Source: a virus
Length of the DNA: 24,777 nt
Direction: 5' to 3' (one strand)
Virus record (IMG/VR): IMGVR_UViG_3300030090_001695
Location: 1-24,777 of that record
Each line of letters opens with the position of its first letter. The stretch's first letter is position 1. Below, piece by piece: positions 1 through 6,440 of the stretch. The notes under the pieces are model-generated. The model ran no database searches. It had not been told where the DNA came from and saw only the letters and a program-made list of their open reading frames with translations. The position numbers were made by a program, and so were the translations under genes.

Positions 1-27
1 CGGACAAATGTTTCCAGACAAAAAGCG

Positions 28-255
28 ATGGCTAGAACACGACGCAAACCAAGAGCAATTGCTGGTACAAAAAGTAATGGCCTTCCAAAGCCAAGAGTAT
101 CTGATACTGGTGGGGGCATGAGGCCACCAAAAGTCAAACGTCCAAAGCCAAGAATATCCGATACTGGTGGGGGCATGAGGCCGCGTAGAAAAACAGATCC
201 ACGTAGGGCAAGGGCAATAGCACAACAACGTAACACTCGGCGCGGTCGCAGATAA
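28..255 (+). CDS. small basic protein with internal duplication, function unknown
   Basis: A 75-residue, very Arg/Lys-rich protein with almost no acidic residues. It carries two copies of a 14-residue motif, PKPR(V/I)SDTGGGMRP, at about residues 20-33 and 39-52, plus an RRGRR C-terminus. Such composition fits nucleic-acid binding, but no family is recognised. The reading frame is open to the left edge, so a start further upstream cannot be excluded. ATG 28 is preferred because another frame ends in TAG at 33-35, giving the same 8-nt ATGGnTRR-type overlap seen at 2204 and 3395. That short open stretch at the left edge may be the tail of an upstream gene. The next gene starts directly after the stop. 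Confidence 0.6.
   Translation: MARTRRKPRAIAGTKSNGLPKPRVSDTGGGMRPPKVKRPKPRISDTGGGMRPRRKTDPRRARAIAQQRNTRRGRR
84..182 (+). repeat. imperfect 42-bp direct repeat inside the first gene
   Basis: Copies at 84-125 and 141-182, offset by 57 bp (19 codons), differ at two positions by eye. They encode the duplicated SDTGGGMRP-containing motif in frame. High nucleotide identity suggests recent duplication. Confidence 0.85.
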
Positions 256-471
256 ATGCGTCAATGGCTAAAAGCAGTCATTGAATACAATGCGATTGCC
301 CGTCTTACGATGATTGCAAGCATAGCAATGTCTTGGCGATGCGCTGAGTGGTTTATGAACCTTGAAGATCCTACCATGCAACAGAGTGCGTTCGTTTCAG
401 TTATCATGGGTGTGATGACTGGTATATTCGGTATCTGGATGGGGCAGGAAAACAGAGCGAAGAAGCAATGA
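256..471 (+). CDS. putative holin-like two-helix membrane protein
   Basis: A 71-residue protein with two predicted membrane segments, about residues 13-34 and 44-63. They are separated by a short acidic loop (NLEDPT) and followed by a charged tail ending NRAKKQ. Size, two-helix topology and position two genes before a T4-type lysozyme fit a holin or similar membrane component that would let the endolysin reach the cell wall. No holin family signature is certain from sequence alone. The ATG follows the upstream stop directly, and its TGA overlaps the next ATG (ATGA), indicating coupled translation. Alternative: an unrelated phage membrane protein. Confidence 0.55.
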   Translation: MRQWLKAVIEYNAIARLTMIASIAMSWRCAEWFMNLEDPTMQQSAFVSVIMGVMTGIFGIWMGQENRAKKQ

Positions 472-662
472 ATGTAATTATCTGGTCGTTGGTATTGACT
501 GTGTGTACACCTAACGGTCAATGTTTCAATCAAACTGTTCAGTGGTTCGACAAAGAGAACGAATGCCTTCGTTACAAACAGATATATGAAGACATTCCAA
601 AGGATGGTTCATGGGCCTCTGTTGAGTATAAGTGCGGTATAATAGGAGCTATGGAAATATAA
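468..662 (+). CDS. small Cys-containing secreted-like protein (paralogue of 2204-2410)
   Basis: A 64-residue protein starting with a hydrophobic stretch (MNVIIWSLVLTV) resembling a short signal or anchor, followed by a polar region with four cysteines. The segment with ECL, a basic/aromatic helix and a second Cys (about residues 33-56) matches the layout of the 68-aa protein at 2204-2410. The two may be paralogues placed either side of the lysozyme. Function is unknown; an envelope role in lysis or superinfection is only an inference from context. It starts in an ATGA overlap with the holin-like gene. Confidence 0.6.
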   Translation: MNVIIWSLVLTVCTPNGQCFNQTVQWFDKENECLRYKQIYEDIPKDGSWASVEYKCGIIGAMEI

Positions 663-1204
663 TGTCCATATTCAAAATGGAGAATACTGCTAATCATCCG
701 TGGGAAGGGCAAAAAATTATGAAGTATAACGAGTCGCATTTCTTGGATAAGCTTATTGAACATGAGGGTATGGTGCTGACTGTGTATCAAGATACGCTTG
801 GCATAGACACTATAGGCATAGGCCGTAACTTAAAAGACAGAGGCATTAGCAAAGAAGAACTAGATTACATGGACATACCAAACATGGACGTTGTTTACGA
901 GCATGGTATAACTGAAGCTGATGCACGTTATCTTGCGCTGAACGATATTAAGATTGTAGAAAATGAGTTGTGCAAAGTCCATGAGTGCGTAGAGGATTTA
1001 GATGCGGTTCGCCAACTCATACTTATGGACATGGCCTTTAATATGGGTGTTCCCCGCCTGTGTAAATTTAAAAAGATGTGGAATGCAATATACGAACATA
1101 ATTTTGAAGCCGCAAGTTTTGAGATGATGGATTCGCGTTGGGCACGTCAAGTGGGTAACAGGGCTAAGAAGCTTTCAGATGCTATGAGAACAGGAGAATT
1201 TTAA
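662..1204 (+). CDS. endolysin, T4-type lysozyme (glycoside hydrolase 24)
   Basis: A muramidase expected to cleave the N-acetylmuramic acid-GlcNAc bond of peptidoglycan at the end of infection. The catalytic triad spacing of T4 lysozyme (E11, D20, T26) is reproduced exactly: Glu in EHEG, Asp nine residues later in VYQD, Thr six after that in DTIGIG. The family's C-terminal elements are also there: a FNMG segment and a final SRW...QVGNRAKKLS...RTGEF stretch. There is no signal peptide, so export depends on a holin. Start is uncertain. ATG 662 overlaps the upstream TAA and is used here. ATG 719 (MKYNES) follows a GGAAGGG ribosome site and gives a length closer to T4 lysozyme. A GTG at 632 is less likely. 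Confidence 0.93.
   Translation: MSIFKMENTANHPWEGQKIMKYNESHFLDKLIEHEGMVLTVYQDTLGIDTIGIGRNLKDRGISKEELDYMDIPNMDVVYEHGITEADARYLALNDIKIVENELCKVHECVEDLDAVRQLILMDMAFNMGVPRLCKFKKMWNAIYEHNFEAASFEMMDSRWARQVGNRAKKLSDAMRTGEF
1192..1196 (+). promoter_or_regulatory. ribosome binding site deciding a GTG start
   Basis: AGGAG lies 8 nt before GTG 1205, inside the last codons of the lysozyme gene. It supports the GTG as start of the following gene. Confidence 0.7.
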
Positions 1205-1540
1205 GTGTCTAGTATTTTTGAAAAAACAGGGCGTATTAGCTTTGGAGAACAAATATCGGGTTTATTTAGCAAGGACGAAAAGTCAAATGTATTACCAACG
1301 GAGTATCCTGCAGACGCTAATAAAGATCTTCACCGGGAGTACTATGAAAAATACAGCAAGTCTATGAAAAATTTGTACAAAGAGAAAGGTATGGAAATAC
1401 CTGACTTTCTTTCAAATGCAACAAGTTATATAAAACACCGTATGGGCGGTGGTGCCGCTGCATTTACTGACCCTAGAAAAAAAGTATACGGTGGTAAAAT
1501 TCAACCGCGTGGAAGTGCCCGTAGCACGGAGACAAGGTGA
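1205..1540 (+). CDS. hypothetical protein, 111 aa
   Basis: Unrecognised soluble protein. The N-terminal half is acidic/polar; the middle is helical with many Tyr and Lys (EYYEKYSKSMKNLYKEKG). A MGGGAAAF stretch and a basic tail (DPRKKVYGGKIQPRGSAR) follow. It begins with GTG immediately after the lysozyme stop, backed by an AGGAG 8 nt upstream, and its TGA overlaps the next ATG (TGATG). No membrane segment or known motif is visible. Position inside the lysis/small-gene cassette gives no firm clue. Confidence 0.7.
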   Translation: MSSIFEKTGRISFGEQISGLFSKDEKSNVLPTEYPADANKDLHREYYEKYSKSMKNLYKEKGMEIPDFLSNATSYIKHRMGGGAAAFTDPRKKVYGGKIQPRGSARSTETR

Positions 1541-1797
1541 TGCCAATAGAAATAAAACCAAATGGTAAAGATTACCCTGATAAACCTCGTAAAGCTGCTC
1601 CTAGTGCAGAAGTGGGGGATGACGGTGTCGATGAAATGAATGATCTTATTCAAAAACAAAAAATGGAGCATCGTGCAAATATTGCTGTAGGTAGAGTTAC
1701 AAGAATAACGCCGGGGTTTCCTTCTACAAGAGATGCTAAAAGTATGTTGAGGAAAAAAAGATTAGCTGAAAAACGTAATGACCCTGTTTCAACCTAA
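1540..1797 (+). CDS. hypothetical protein, about 85 aa
   Basis: Small polar protein with an acidic centre (EVGDDGVDEMNDL) followed by a Lys/Arg-rich C-terminal half (MLRKKRLAEKRND). No known domain is recognised. Two start codons are adjacent (GTG 1537, ATG 1540). The ATG is preferred because it overlaps the preceding TGA in the TGATG arrangement common in this gene train. It is likely helical and soluble. Confidence 0.65.
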   Translation: MPIEIKPNGKDYPDKPRKAAPSAEVGDDGVDEMNDLIQKQKMEHRANIAVGRVTRITPGFPSTRDAKSMLRKKRLAEKRNDPVST

Positions 1798-1812
1798 ACA
1801 ACGATCAGCCTA

Positions 1813-2211
1813 ATGCCAACTAGAGTTAATGAGAATACAGAAGTTGCGTTACCATTACGTAACATAATAAGCATGGTTGCTGCCGCTTCTATAGCAACGT
1901 GGGCGTACTTTGGTATTATTGAACGCTTGAATCAGATAGAAACTAACATCACTATGATGGAAGCTGATTTGGGTCAGAACACAGAGTTTAGAATTAAATG
2001 GCCTAGAGGCGAGATGGGTAGTCTCCCCGCAGATAGCGAACAGTTCATGCTGATTGAGCATTTAGCCAGTGAACTAGAAAAACTGCAGACAGACATAGAG
2101 GGGGGCAAAGCTCCTTATGATCAACAACAAAAGCTGACATTAGAATTTTATGAAAAGCGAATTACTAATTTAGAAGAGAATATAGAGAAGCTGCGAAACG
2201 GCGATGGTTGA
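1813..2211 (+). CDS. membrane-anchored coiled-coil protein, function unknown (spanin-like topology)
   Basis: A 132-residue protein with a short N-terminal tail, one membrane helix at about residues 17-36, and a long extramembrane helical part. Coiled-coil-like stretches lie at about 36-55 (IIERLNQIETNITMMEADL) and 95-130 (EFYEKRITNLEENIEKLRNG). Between them is a FRIKWPRGE segment. I recall similar proteins from marine viral metagenomes as uncharacterised. The topology is that of an inner-membrane spanin (Rz-like), and the neighbouring holin and lysozyme candidates agree. No matching outer-membrane lipoprotein is obvious, so spanin is only a hypothesis. It ends with an 8-nt overlap with the next gene. 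Confidence 0.75.
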   Translation: MPTRVNENTEVALPLRNIISMVAAASIATWAYFGIIERLNQIETNITMMEADLGQNTEFRIKWPRGEMGSLPADSEQFMLIEHLASELEKLQTDIEGGKAPYDQQQKLTLEFYEKRITNLEENIEKLRNGDG

Positions 2212-2410
2212 GTTAACTTTTGTATTGCTGTTAGTTATGGGGGGTGAAAAGGTAGAATACACACCCTATCAATCTTTATCCGAATGTTTGTCCGTTCGTC
2301 GTAAGATAAAACGAAACGTAGGCCCAACTAATAACTTTGACCAAAAGTGGTCGTGTAAAGAGCTAAAAGTAAAAGTGAAGGACGGAGAAATAATAGAATT
2401 TGTAAATTAA
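2204..2410 (+). CDS. small Cys-containing secreted-like protein (paralogue of 468-662)
   Basis: A 68-residue protein beginning with a hydrophobic stretch (VELTFVLLLVMGG), then a polar basic domain with two cysteines about 20 residues apart (SECL... and WSCKEL). The ECL-helix-W-x(1-3)-C layout matches the 64-aa protein upstream of the lysozyme. Function is unknown. It starts inside the end of the membrane-coiled-coil gene (ATGGTTGA, 8-nt overlap), so its translation is probably coupled. Confidence 0.6.
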   Translation: MVELTFVLLLVMGGEKVEYTPYQSLSECLSVRRKIKRNVGPTNNFDQKWSCKELKVKVKDGEIIEFVN

Positions 2411-2435
2411 AGAAACCAACAAACGAGGAATAAAA

Positions 2436-2915
2436 ATGATTGCGGAAACCCTTGCGGGTATTGCTTTAGTAAAGAGTGCCGTAGACGGGATCAAATCTGC
2501 AATAGGGACAGCGAAAGACGTTGGAGAGATTGCAGGGCACATAGACAATCTCTTAACTGGTGAAAAACAAGTACAACAACAAAGGGCACGTAAATCCGGT
2601 GTTGGTCTGGGAGATCAATTCGGTATTAAGTCTGTCGCACAAGAAATCATAGACGCACGACTTGCACAAGAACAAGTCCAAGAAATGCGAACCATGATAG
2701 ATATGCGGTTTGGCCCCGGTACTTGGCAAAGTATAGTGGACGAACGGGCACGACGCATACAACAAGCAAAAGAAGCAGAAAGAGCAGCAAGGATTCAAGC
2801 AAGACGCGAACATGAAGAGTTCATGGAAGGTTTGAAACAGTCAGTGTTAGTTAGTTTAGTTGTAGCTGTAGCAATGGGTCTGTTCTTTGCATTCCTTGTG
2901 TTTCTCCCAAAATAA
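2436..2915 (+). CDS. helical protein with C-terminal membrane anchor, function unknown
   Basis: A 159-residue protein. The N-terminus is amphipathic, Ala/Gly/Ile-rich (residues 1-40). The middle holds a FGPGTWQSIVDERARRIQ segment. A charged, Ala/Arg/Glu-rich helix (about 100-130) follows, then a C-terminal membrane helix at about 134-156 ending LPK. That makes it a tail-anchored protein with a long cytoplasmic helical domain. A GAGGA ribosome site lies 6 nt before the ATG. It is the last gene before the promoter at 2917-2945, so it probably closes the upstream lysis/small-gene unit. Possible roles are membrane disruption or virion/tail morphogenesis; neither is shown by the sequence. Confidence 0.75.
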   Translation: MIAETLAGIALVKSAVDGIKSAIGTAKDVGEIAGHIDNLLTGEKQVQQQRARKSGVGLGDQFGIKSVAQEIIDARLAQEQVQEMRTMIDMRFGPGTWQSIVDERARRIQQAKEAERAARIQARREHEEFMEGLKQSVLVSLVVAVAMGLFFAFLVFLPK

Positions 2916-2916
2916 C

Positions 2917-2945
2917 TTGACTAAACAAAGTTTTTAGATTATAAT
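2917..2945 (+). promoter_or_regulatory. sigma70-type promoter, TTGACT-N17-TATAAT
   Basis: A -35 box TTGACT (2917-2922) and a perfect -10 box TATAAT (2940-2945) are separated by 17 nt, the optimal spacing for bacterial housekeeping sigma factor. The expected transcription start is near 2952, just before the ribosome site of the next gene. It lies in one of the few intergenic spaces on the plus strand and would drive the 74-aa gene and the tail genes beyond. Confidence 0.8.
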
Positions 2946-2951
2946 ACATTC

Positions 2952-2960
2952 AGAGGGAGA
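2952..2960 (+). promoter_or_regulatory. strong ribosome binding site
   Basis: AGAGGGAGA lies 4-12 nt before ATG 2965 and just after the predicted transcription start, giving a very short leader. Confidence 0.65.
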
Positions 2961-2964
2961 AATT

Positions 2965-3189
2965 ATGAAACAGCTTGCAAAGGATGCTCTAAGGTACAGA
3001 ATTGAGGGGCAAAAGAAAAGTGCAGAATACACTATCACAAACTACCTTAACAATCCGACAGCGATTGGTGAGCATCCCGATTTGCTTGCAGAAATTGAAA
3101 CGGCTCTTAAAGATTGGGATGAAGCGAATGGTAAACTGGAAGCGTTGGAAAATTTTGAACATGATAACTATCAAGCGTTGTTTGATTAA
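2965..3189 (+). CDS. hypothetical protein, 74 aa
   Basis: First gene after the consensus promoter. A soluble, helical, mainly acidic protein: a basic first 20 residues (KQLAKDALRYRIEGQKKSAE), then an acidic helical C-terminal half (LLAEIETALKDWDEANGKLE). No catalytic motif is visible. I recall similar small proteins from marine phage genomes without assigned function. A strong ribosome site just upstream suggests high expression. Its stop is followed by about 200 nt that hold only tiny ORFs before the tail adaptor. Confidence 0.75.
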   Translation: MKQLAKDALRYRIEGQKKSAEYTITNYLNNPTAIGEHPDLLAEIETALKDWDEANGKLEALENFEHDNYQALFD

Positions 3190-3289
3190 GTATGTTGGCT
3201 GGGGTTTGCTGTACTGTGGCAAGCCCTTTACTTCGATTGGGAACTGGTTTTGGAAAAAGCACAAAAAAGTACTGGATTTAAACGACTGA
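3161..3289 (+). CDS. possible tiny protein (35-42 aa), low confidence
   Basis: In a frame offset from the 74-aa gene, ATG 3161 (or TTG 3182) opens a 42- (or 35-) codon frame. It is rich in aromatic residues (GWGLLYCGKPF, NWFWKKHKK) and ends DLND. The part after 3189 is not overlapped by another gene, and its aromatic/basic composition looks protein-like. No clear ribosome site is visible, and the start is ambiguous. It could be a small membrane-associated peptide or a chance ORF. Confidence 0.35.
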   Translation: MITIKRCLIKYVGWGLLYCGKPFTSIGNWFWKKHKKVLDLND

Positions 3290-3312
3290 TACGACATCAA
3301 CCAAAAAATACA

Positions 3313-3402
3313 ATGTACAAAAAAGACGACTTGGTTAGGGTTGCAAACTTACCCGGTGGTATGAAACGATACAAATTAAAAGGCAGCAAAGCACATGGCT
3401 AG
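3313..3402 (+). CDS. possible tiny protein, 29 aa
   Basis: ATG 3313 opens a 29-codon frame (MYKKDDLVRVANLPGG... KAHG) that ends in TAG at 3400-3402. That is an 8-nt overlap with the start of the tail adaptor gene (ATGGCTAG), the same junction type seen at 28 and 2204. The peptide is basic, and its LVRVANLPGGM stretch resembles a small beta-barrel strand. No good ribosome site is visible. It fills most of the remaining gap before the adaptor and may serve mainly for translational coupling. Confidence 0.4.
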   Translation: MYKKDDLVRVANLPGGMKRYKLKGSKAHG

Positions 3403-4459
3403 TACATATCTGCAACTTGTAAACGAAGTCCTACGTGACATGAATGAGGTTGAGTTGACCTCTGCTACGTTTGCTAGTTCTCGCGGCGTTCAAACTACTG
3501 TAAAAGATTACGTGAATCGTGCGATTGCAGACATTATCAATTCCGACTTAAATTGGCCTTTTACTCATGCAAAAGGTTCTATAGATGTGATTGCAGGAAA
3601 GGCTCTTTACAGCCACGCTTCAATAGCATCTACACTCAAATATGTAGACTATGACAACATGTTCTTGCAACCAAAGAACTATATTACTAATGGTACTTAT
3701 GAAGTAGATGGATCTTCAAGCATAGCAGGATGGACAACAGTTAGTGGCACACCTGCTGCAAGCACAAAGTTTGGTAACACTTTGTTGCTTACAAATGCAG
3801 AAGCAACACAAGAAATATCAGATCTTATAGTAGGTAGATCGTACATAATTCTTACCCAAACAAGTGGCGCAACACTTACCCTAGAGGTTGGCACAAGTTC
3901 TGGCGCGGCACAAACAACATCTAAAACACTTACAATAGCGAGTGGCAACGAAGTATTACTGGCAGAAACATCTTTTACAGCTACAGCTACAACACACTTC
4001 GTTAGTTTTACAGAGTCGTCGGGTAATGCTGCATACGTTAAGTTGGTTGAGCTTGGTGAGAATCTTGTTCCCATACCCCTAAAGTATTTATCATACGAAG
4101 AGTACACGGAAAGATTTAGAGAACGAGATTCAAAGGCTGATGTAGATAAGTTCAATGATCCAGAATATGTGTACACATCATACAATGATGAGATTGGTCT
4201 TACCCCCATACCGGACACGAGTAACAGAACTCTTGAATTTGATTACTATGTAACAAACACCGCTTTATCTGCAGCAACAGATACAAGCATTATACCTACA
4301 CGGTTTGAACCTGTGATAGTATCAAGAGCAAAGTATTATACCTATATGTTCCGTTCTGATACACAGACAGCACAGTTTGCATTGAAAGAATATGAAGACA
4401 ACTTGAAACGTATGCGTGTTGAGTTGCTTAACAGAAAAGATTATATGAGAGCAGTGTAA
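3395..4459 (+). CDS. tail adaptor / tail tubular protein A-like, with inserted beta domain
   Basis: A 354-residue homologue of the podovirus adaptor family (T7 gp11-like), which forms the ring joining portal and tail nozzle. The helical N-terminal part (about 1-90, YLQLVNEVLRDMNEVEL... VNRAIADIIN) and C-terminal part (about 228-354, with ...VIVSRAKYYTYMFRSD... helices) make up the family fold. Between them, residues about 95-225 form a Ser/Thr/Gly-rich beta domain (GWTTVSGTPAAS, then alternating strands) resembling a carbohydrate-binding or jelly-roll module. That insert makes the protein longer than T7 gp11 (about 196 aa). The nozzle gene follows after 1 nt. Confidence 0.82.
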   Translation: MASTYLQLVNEVLRDMNEVELTSATFASSRGVQTTVKDYVNRAIADIINSDLNWPFTHAKGSIDVIAGKALYSHASIASTLKYVDYDNMFLQPKNYITNGTYEVDGSSSIAGWTTVSGTPAASTKFGNTLLLTNAEATQEISDLIVGRSYIILTQTSGATLTLEVGTSSGAAQTTSKTLTIASGNEVLLAETSFTATATTHFVSFTESSGNAAYVKLVELGENLVPIPLKYLSYEEYTERFRERDSKADVDKFNDPEYVYTSYNDEIGLTPIPDTSNRTLEFDYYVTNTALSAATDTSIIPTRFEPVIVSRAKYYTYMFRSDTQTAQFALKEYEDNLKRMRVELLNRKDYMRAV

Positions 4460-4460
4460 T

Positions 4461-6440
4461 ATGCCTGATTTAGAACTTCAGGGTGTTTCCCCGTTATCAT
4501 TTAACTGTGAAGGGGGTCTTGTGCTAAACAGGTCCACCTTTATTATGCAACCCGGTCAGGCACTTGAGTTAGAAAACTTTGAGCCAGACGTAGGTGGTGG
4601 ATACAAACGCTTACTGGGTTTTAGACCTCTTGTGAACCAAATTGTACCACAAACAAATAATTCTACTGAGGCTGTTCTTTTAACAACCAAGTTTAACAAC
4701 TTTGTATTGGCTGCTAGGGGAGAAAGAATATTTAGTTCTGCATCAACAGAGTTAGCGATAAAAATAACATCTGGCACATCTATGACGGGGTCAGGTACGA
4801 TTACAGTAAACAGCACAACAGGGTTTAGTAGTAGTGGTACAATACAAATAAATTCAGAAATATTCACATACACTGGTAAATCTGCAGGTGCATTTACAGG
4901 TGTAACACGAGCAACAAGTAGCACAACAGCGGCTAATCATATAGTCACAGATGTAGTTTCAGAAACATGGACAATTAGAGACACGGACCGAACAAACGCC
5001 GCAAGATACAATTTTGAAAAGTACAATTTTGATGGCACTGACAAAATAATAGTAGTCGATCAAGTAAACAACCCAACGATATTTAATTCTTCTTTATCAG
5101 CTACAGACATTTCACCATCTACTGGAACTGGTCAAAACACACAAGTATTAGTTGCAATAGCTTCTGGCACAAGTATGACAGGTGCTGGCACAATAACGGT
5201 AGTTGACACCACTGGATTTAATAGCTCTGGTTCTCTACTCATAGGATCTGAAACATTCACATACACTGGTAAATCCTCTACTACATTTACAGGTGTTTCA
5301 CGTGCAACTTTAAGCAGTGCAGCGGCAGATCATTCTGTAGGGGACGCTGTCTTCGATTTGTTTCCCCCCACAGTAGGGGGTGCAAAATTTGTGGTGGCAT
5401 TTAAAGAACACATGTTTTATGCTGGGATGTCAACTAATAAACAAGAAATTGTATTTAGTGCTCCGTTTGATGAAACAAGTTTTTCCGCTGCTTCTGGTGC
5501 AGGTAGTATACGGGTTGATGATGAAATAACAGGATTAAAAGTCTTTAGAAGTGACTTATTCATATTTTGTAAAGACAGAATATTTAGATTATCAGGTTCT
5601 TCACAAGCAGATTTTGCTATTGTTCCTGTCACAAGAAACATTGGTTGCATAAACGGGTTTAGTATTCTTGAATTTGCGGGAGATTTGGTTTTCTTAGGTC
5701 CAGACGGACTTCGCACAGTTGCTGGTACTGCTCGTATTGGTGACGTTGAGTTGGGGACAATAAGTGGTAATGTACAGCAGTTGTTTAGGGAAAATCTTGA
5801 CGATGCAGATGCGTTTGTTTCTTTGGTCATACCTGATAAAACGCAATACAGAATATTCTTTTCAAAAGCTACGGGCACAGCCAGTGCAACCATAGGTGTG
5901 ATTGCAGTGATGAAGGGACAGGCGTTTGAGTTTTCTACAATGAAGGGCATACGTCCCGCCTGTGCAGATACTGTGATTGAAGACGGGGATGTAATCGTAG
6001 TGCATGGTGGCTTTGACGGGTTTGTCTACAGGCAAGAAAAAGGTAATACGTTTGATGGAACACTCATAAATGCAAAGTACAGAAGCCCAGATTTAAGTAT
6101 GGGTGATCCGGGTGTTCGTAAGCACATGCAGCGTGTTAATGTAAACTATGCACCGGAATCTACCATCGATGCTGACTTGTTTGTTCGATACGATTATGAA
6201 TCAAATACTTCAACAAGACCTGCCGCGTATCCGTTAGATAGTACAAATGTTGCAGGTTTGTATGGCACGTCGATTTATGGCAGTGCAGTGTACGGTGGAC
6301 CTTCACAACCTATTGTTCGTAAAGCAGTAGAAGGTTCAGGGTTTGCAGTTGCTTTACGGGTGGAAGATGGGGCAACTGCCACAGCCCCATATACTTTAAA
6401 AGGGTTTCAATTAGAATTTCAAGTGGGAGCGAGAAGGTAA
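4461..6440 (+). CDS. tail nozzle / tubular protein B-like (T7 gp12 / P22 gp10 type)
   Basis: A 659-residue tail protein directly after the adaptor. The N-terminus (GGLVLNR... MQPGQALELENFEPD, GGYKRLLGFRPL) has the pattern typical of nozzle/tail-stabilisation proteins of short-tailed phages. The rest is beta-rich (LFIFCKDRIFRL..., GDLVFLGPDGLRTV), consistent with a beta-propeller. Two related domains of about 60 residues, at 104-163 and 235-294, are an internal duplication (SGTSMTG.GTITV ... FTYTGKS...FTGV.RAT). It would close the tail tube and hold the fibres. The next gene starts immediately after the TAA. Confidence 0.8.
   Translation: MPDLELQGVSPLSFNCEGGLVLNRSTFIMQPGQALELENFEPDVGGGYKRLLGFRPLVNQIVPQTNNSTEAVLLTTKFNNFVLAARGERIFSSASTELAIKITSGTSMTGSGTITVNSTTGFSSSGTIQINSEIFTYTGKSAGAFTGVTRATSSTTAANHIVTDVVSETWTIRDTDRTNAARYNFEKYNFDGTDKIIVVDQVNNPTIFNSSLSATDISPSTGTGQNTQVLVAIASGTSMTGAGTITVVDTTGFNSSGSLLIGSETFTYTGKSSTTFTGVSRATLSSAAADHSVGDAVFDLFPPTVGGAKFVVAFKEHMFYAGMSTNKQEIVFSAPFDETSFSAASGAGSIRVDDEITGLKVFRSDLFIFCKDRIFRLSGSSQADFAIVPVTRNIGCINGFSILEFAGDLVFLGPDGLRTVAGTARIGDVELGTISGNVQQLFRENLDDADAFVSLVIPDKTQYRIFFSKATGTASATIGVIAVMKGQAFEFSTMKGIRPACADTVIEDGDVIVVHGGFDGFVYRQEKGNTFDGTLINAKYRSPDLSMGDPGVRKHMQRVNVNYAPESTIDADLFVRYDYESNTSTRPAAYPLDSTNVAGLYGTSIYGSAVYGGPSQPIVRKAVEGSGFAVALRVEDGATATAPYTLKGFQLEFQVGARR
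4770..5343 (+). repeat. duplicated domain within the nozzle gene
   Basis: Two diverged in-frame copies lie at about 4770-4949 and 5163-5342 (offset 393 bp, 131 codons). They encode the SGTSMTG...FTYTGKS...FTGV domain twice. A short identical stretch around 4862-4882 and 5255-5275 marks the best-conserved core. Confidence 0.85.

Noticed and set aside
8-121. Frame 2 reading MFPDKKRW... to a TGA at 119-121, a possible end of an upstream gene
   Set aside because: It overlaps most of the repeat-containing 75-aa frame. The third frame ending at 35 gives a more usual short overlap. The left edge is too close to decide.
3192-3281. 29-codon ORF starting MLAGVCCTV in the gap before the adaptor
   Set aside because: Overlaps the more protein-like frame ending at 3289; no ribosome site and no family resemblance.
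3697-4218. 173-aa open frame on the minus strand inside the adaptor gene
   Set aside because: Antisense to the well-supported adaptor; Ser/Val-rich composition mirrors the Thr/Ser-rich codons of the sense strand, and there is no ribosome site or recognisable domain.
5417-5950. 177-aa open frame on the minus strand inside the nozzle gene
   Set aside because: Antisense shadow of a conserved tail gene with no domain or start signal.
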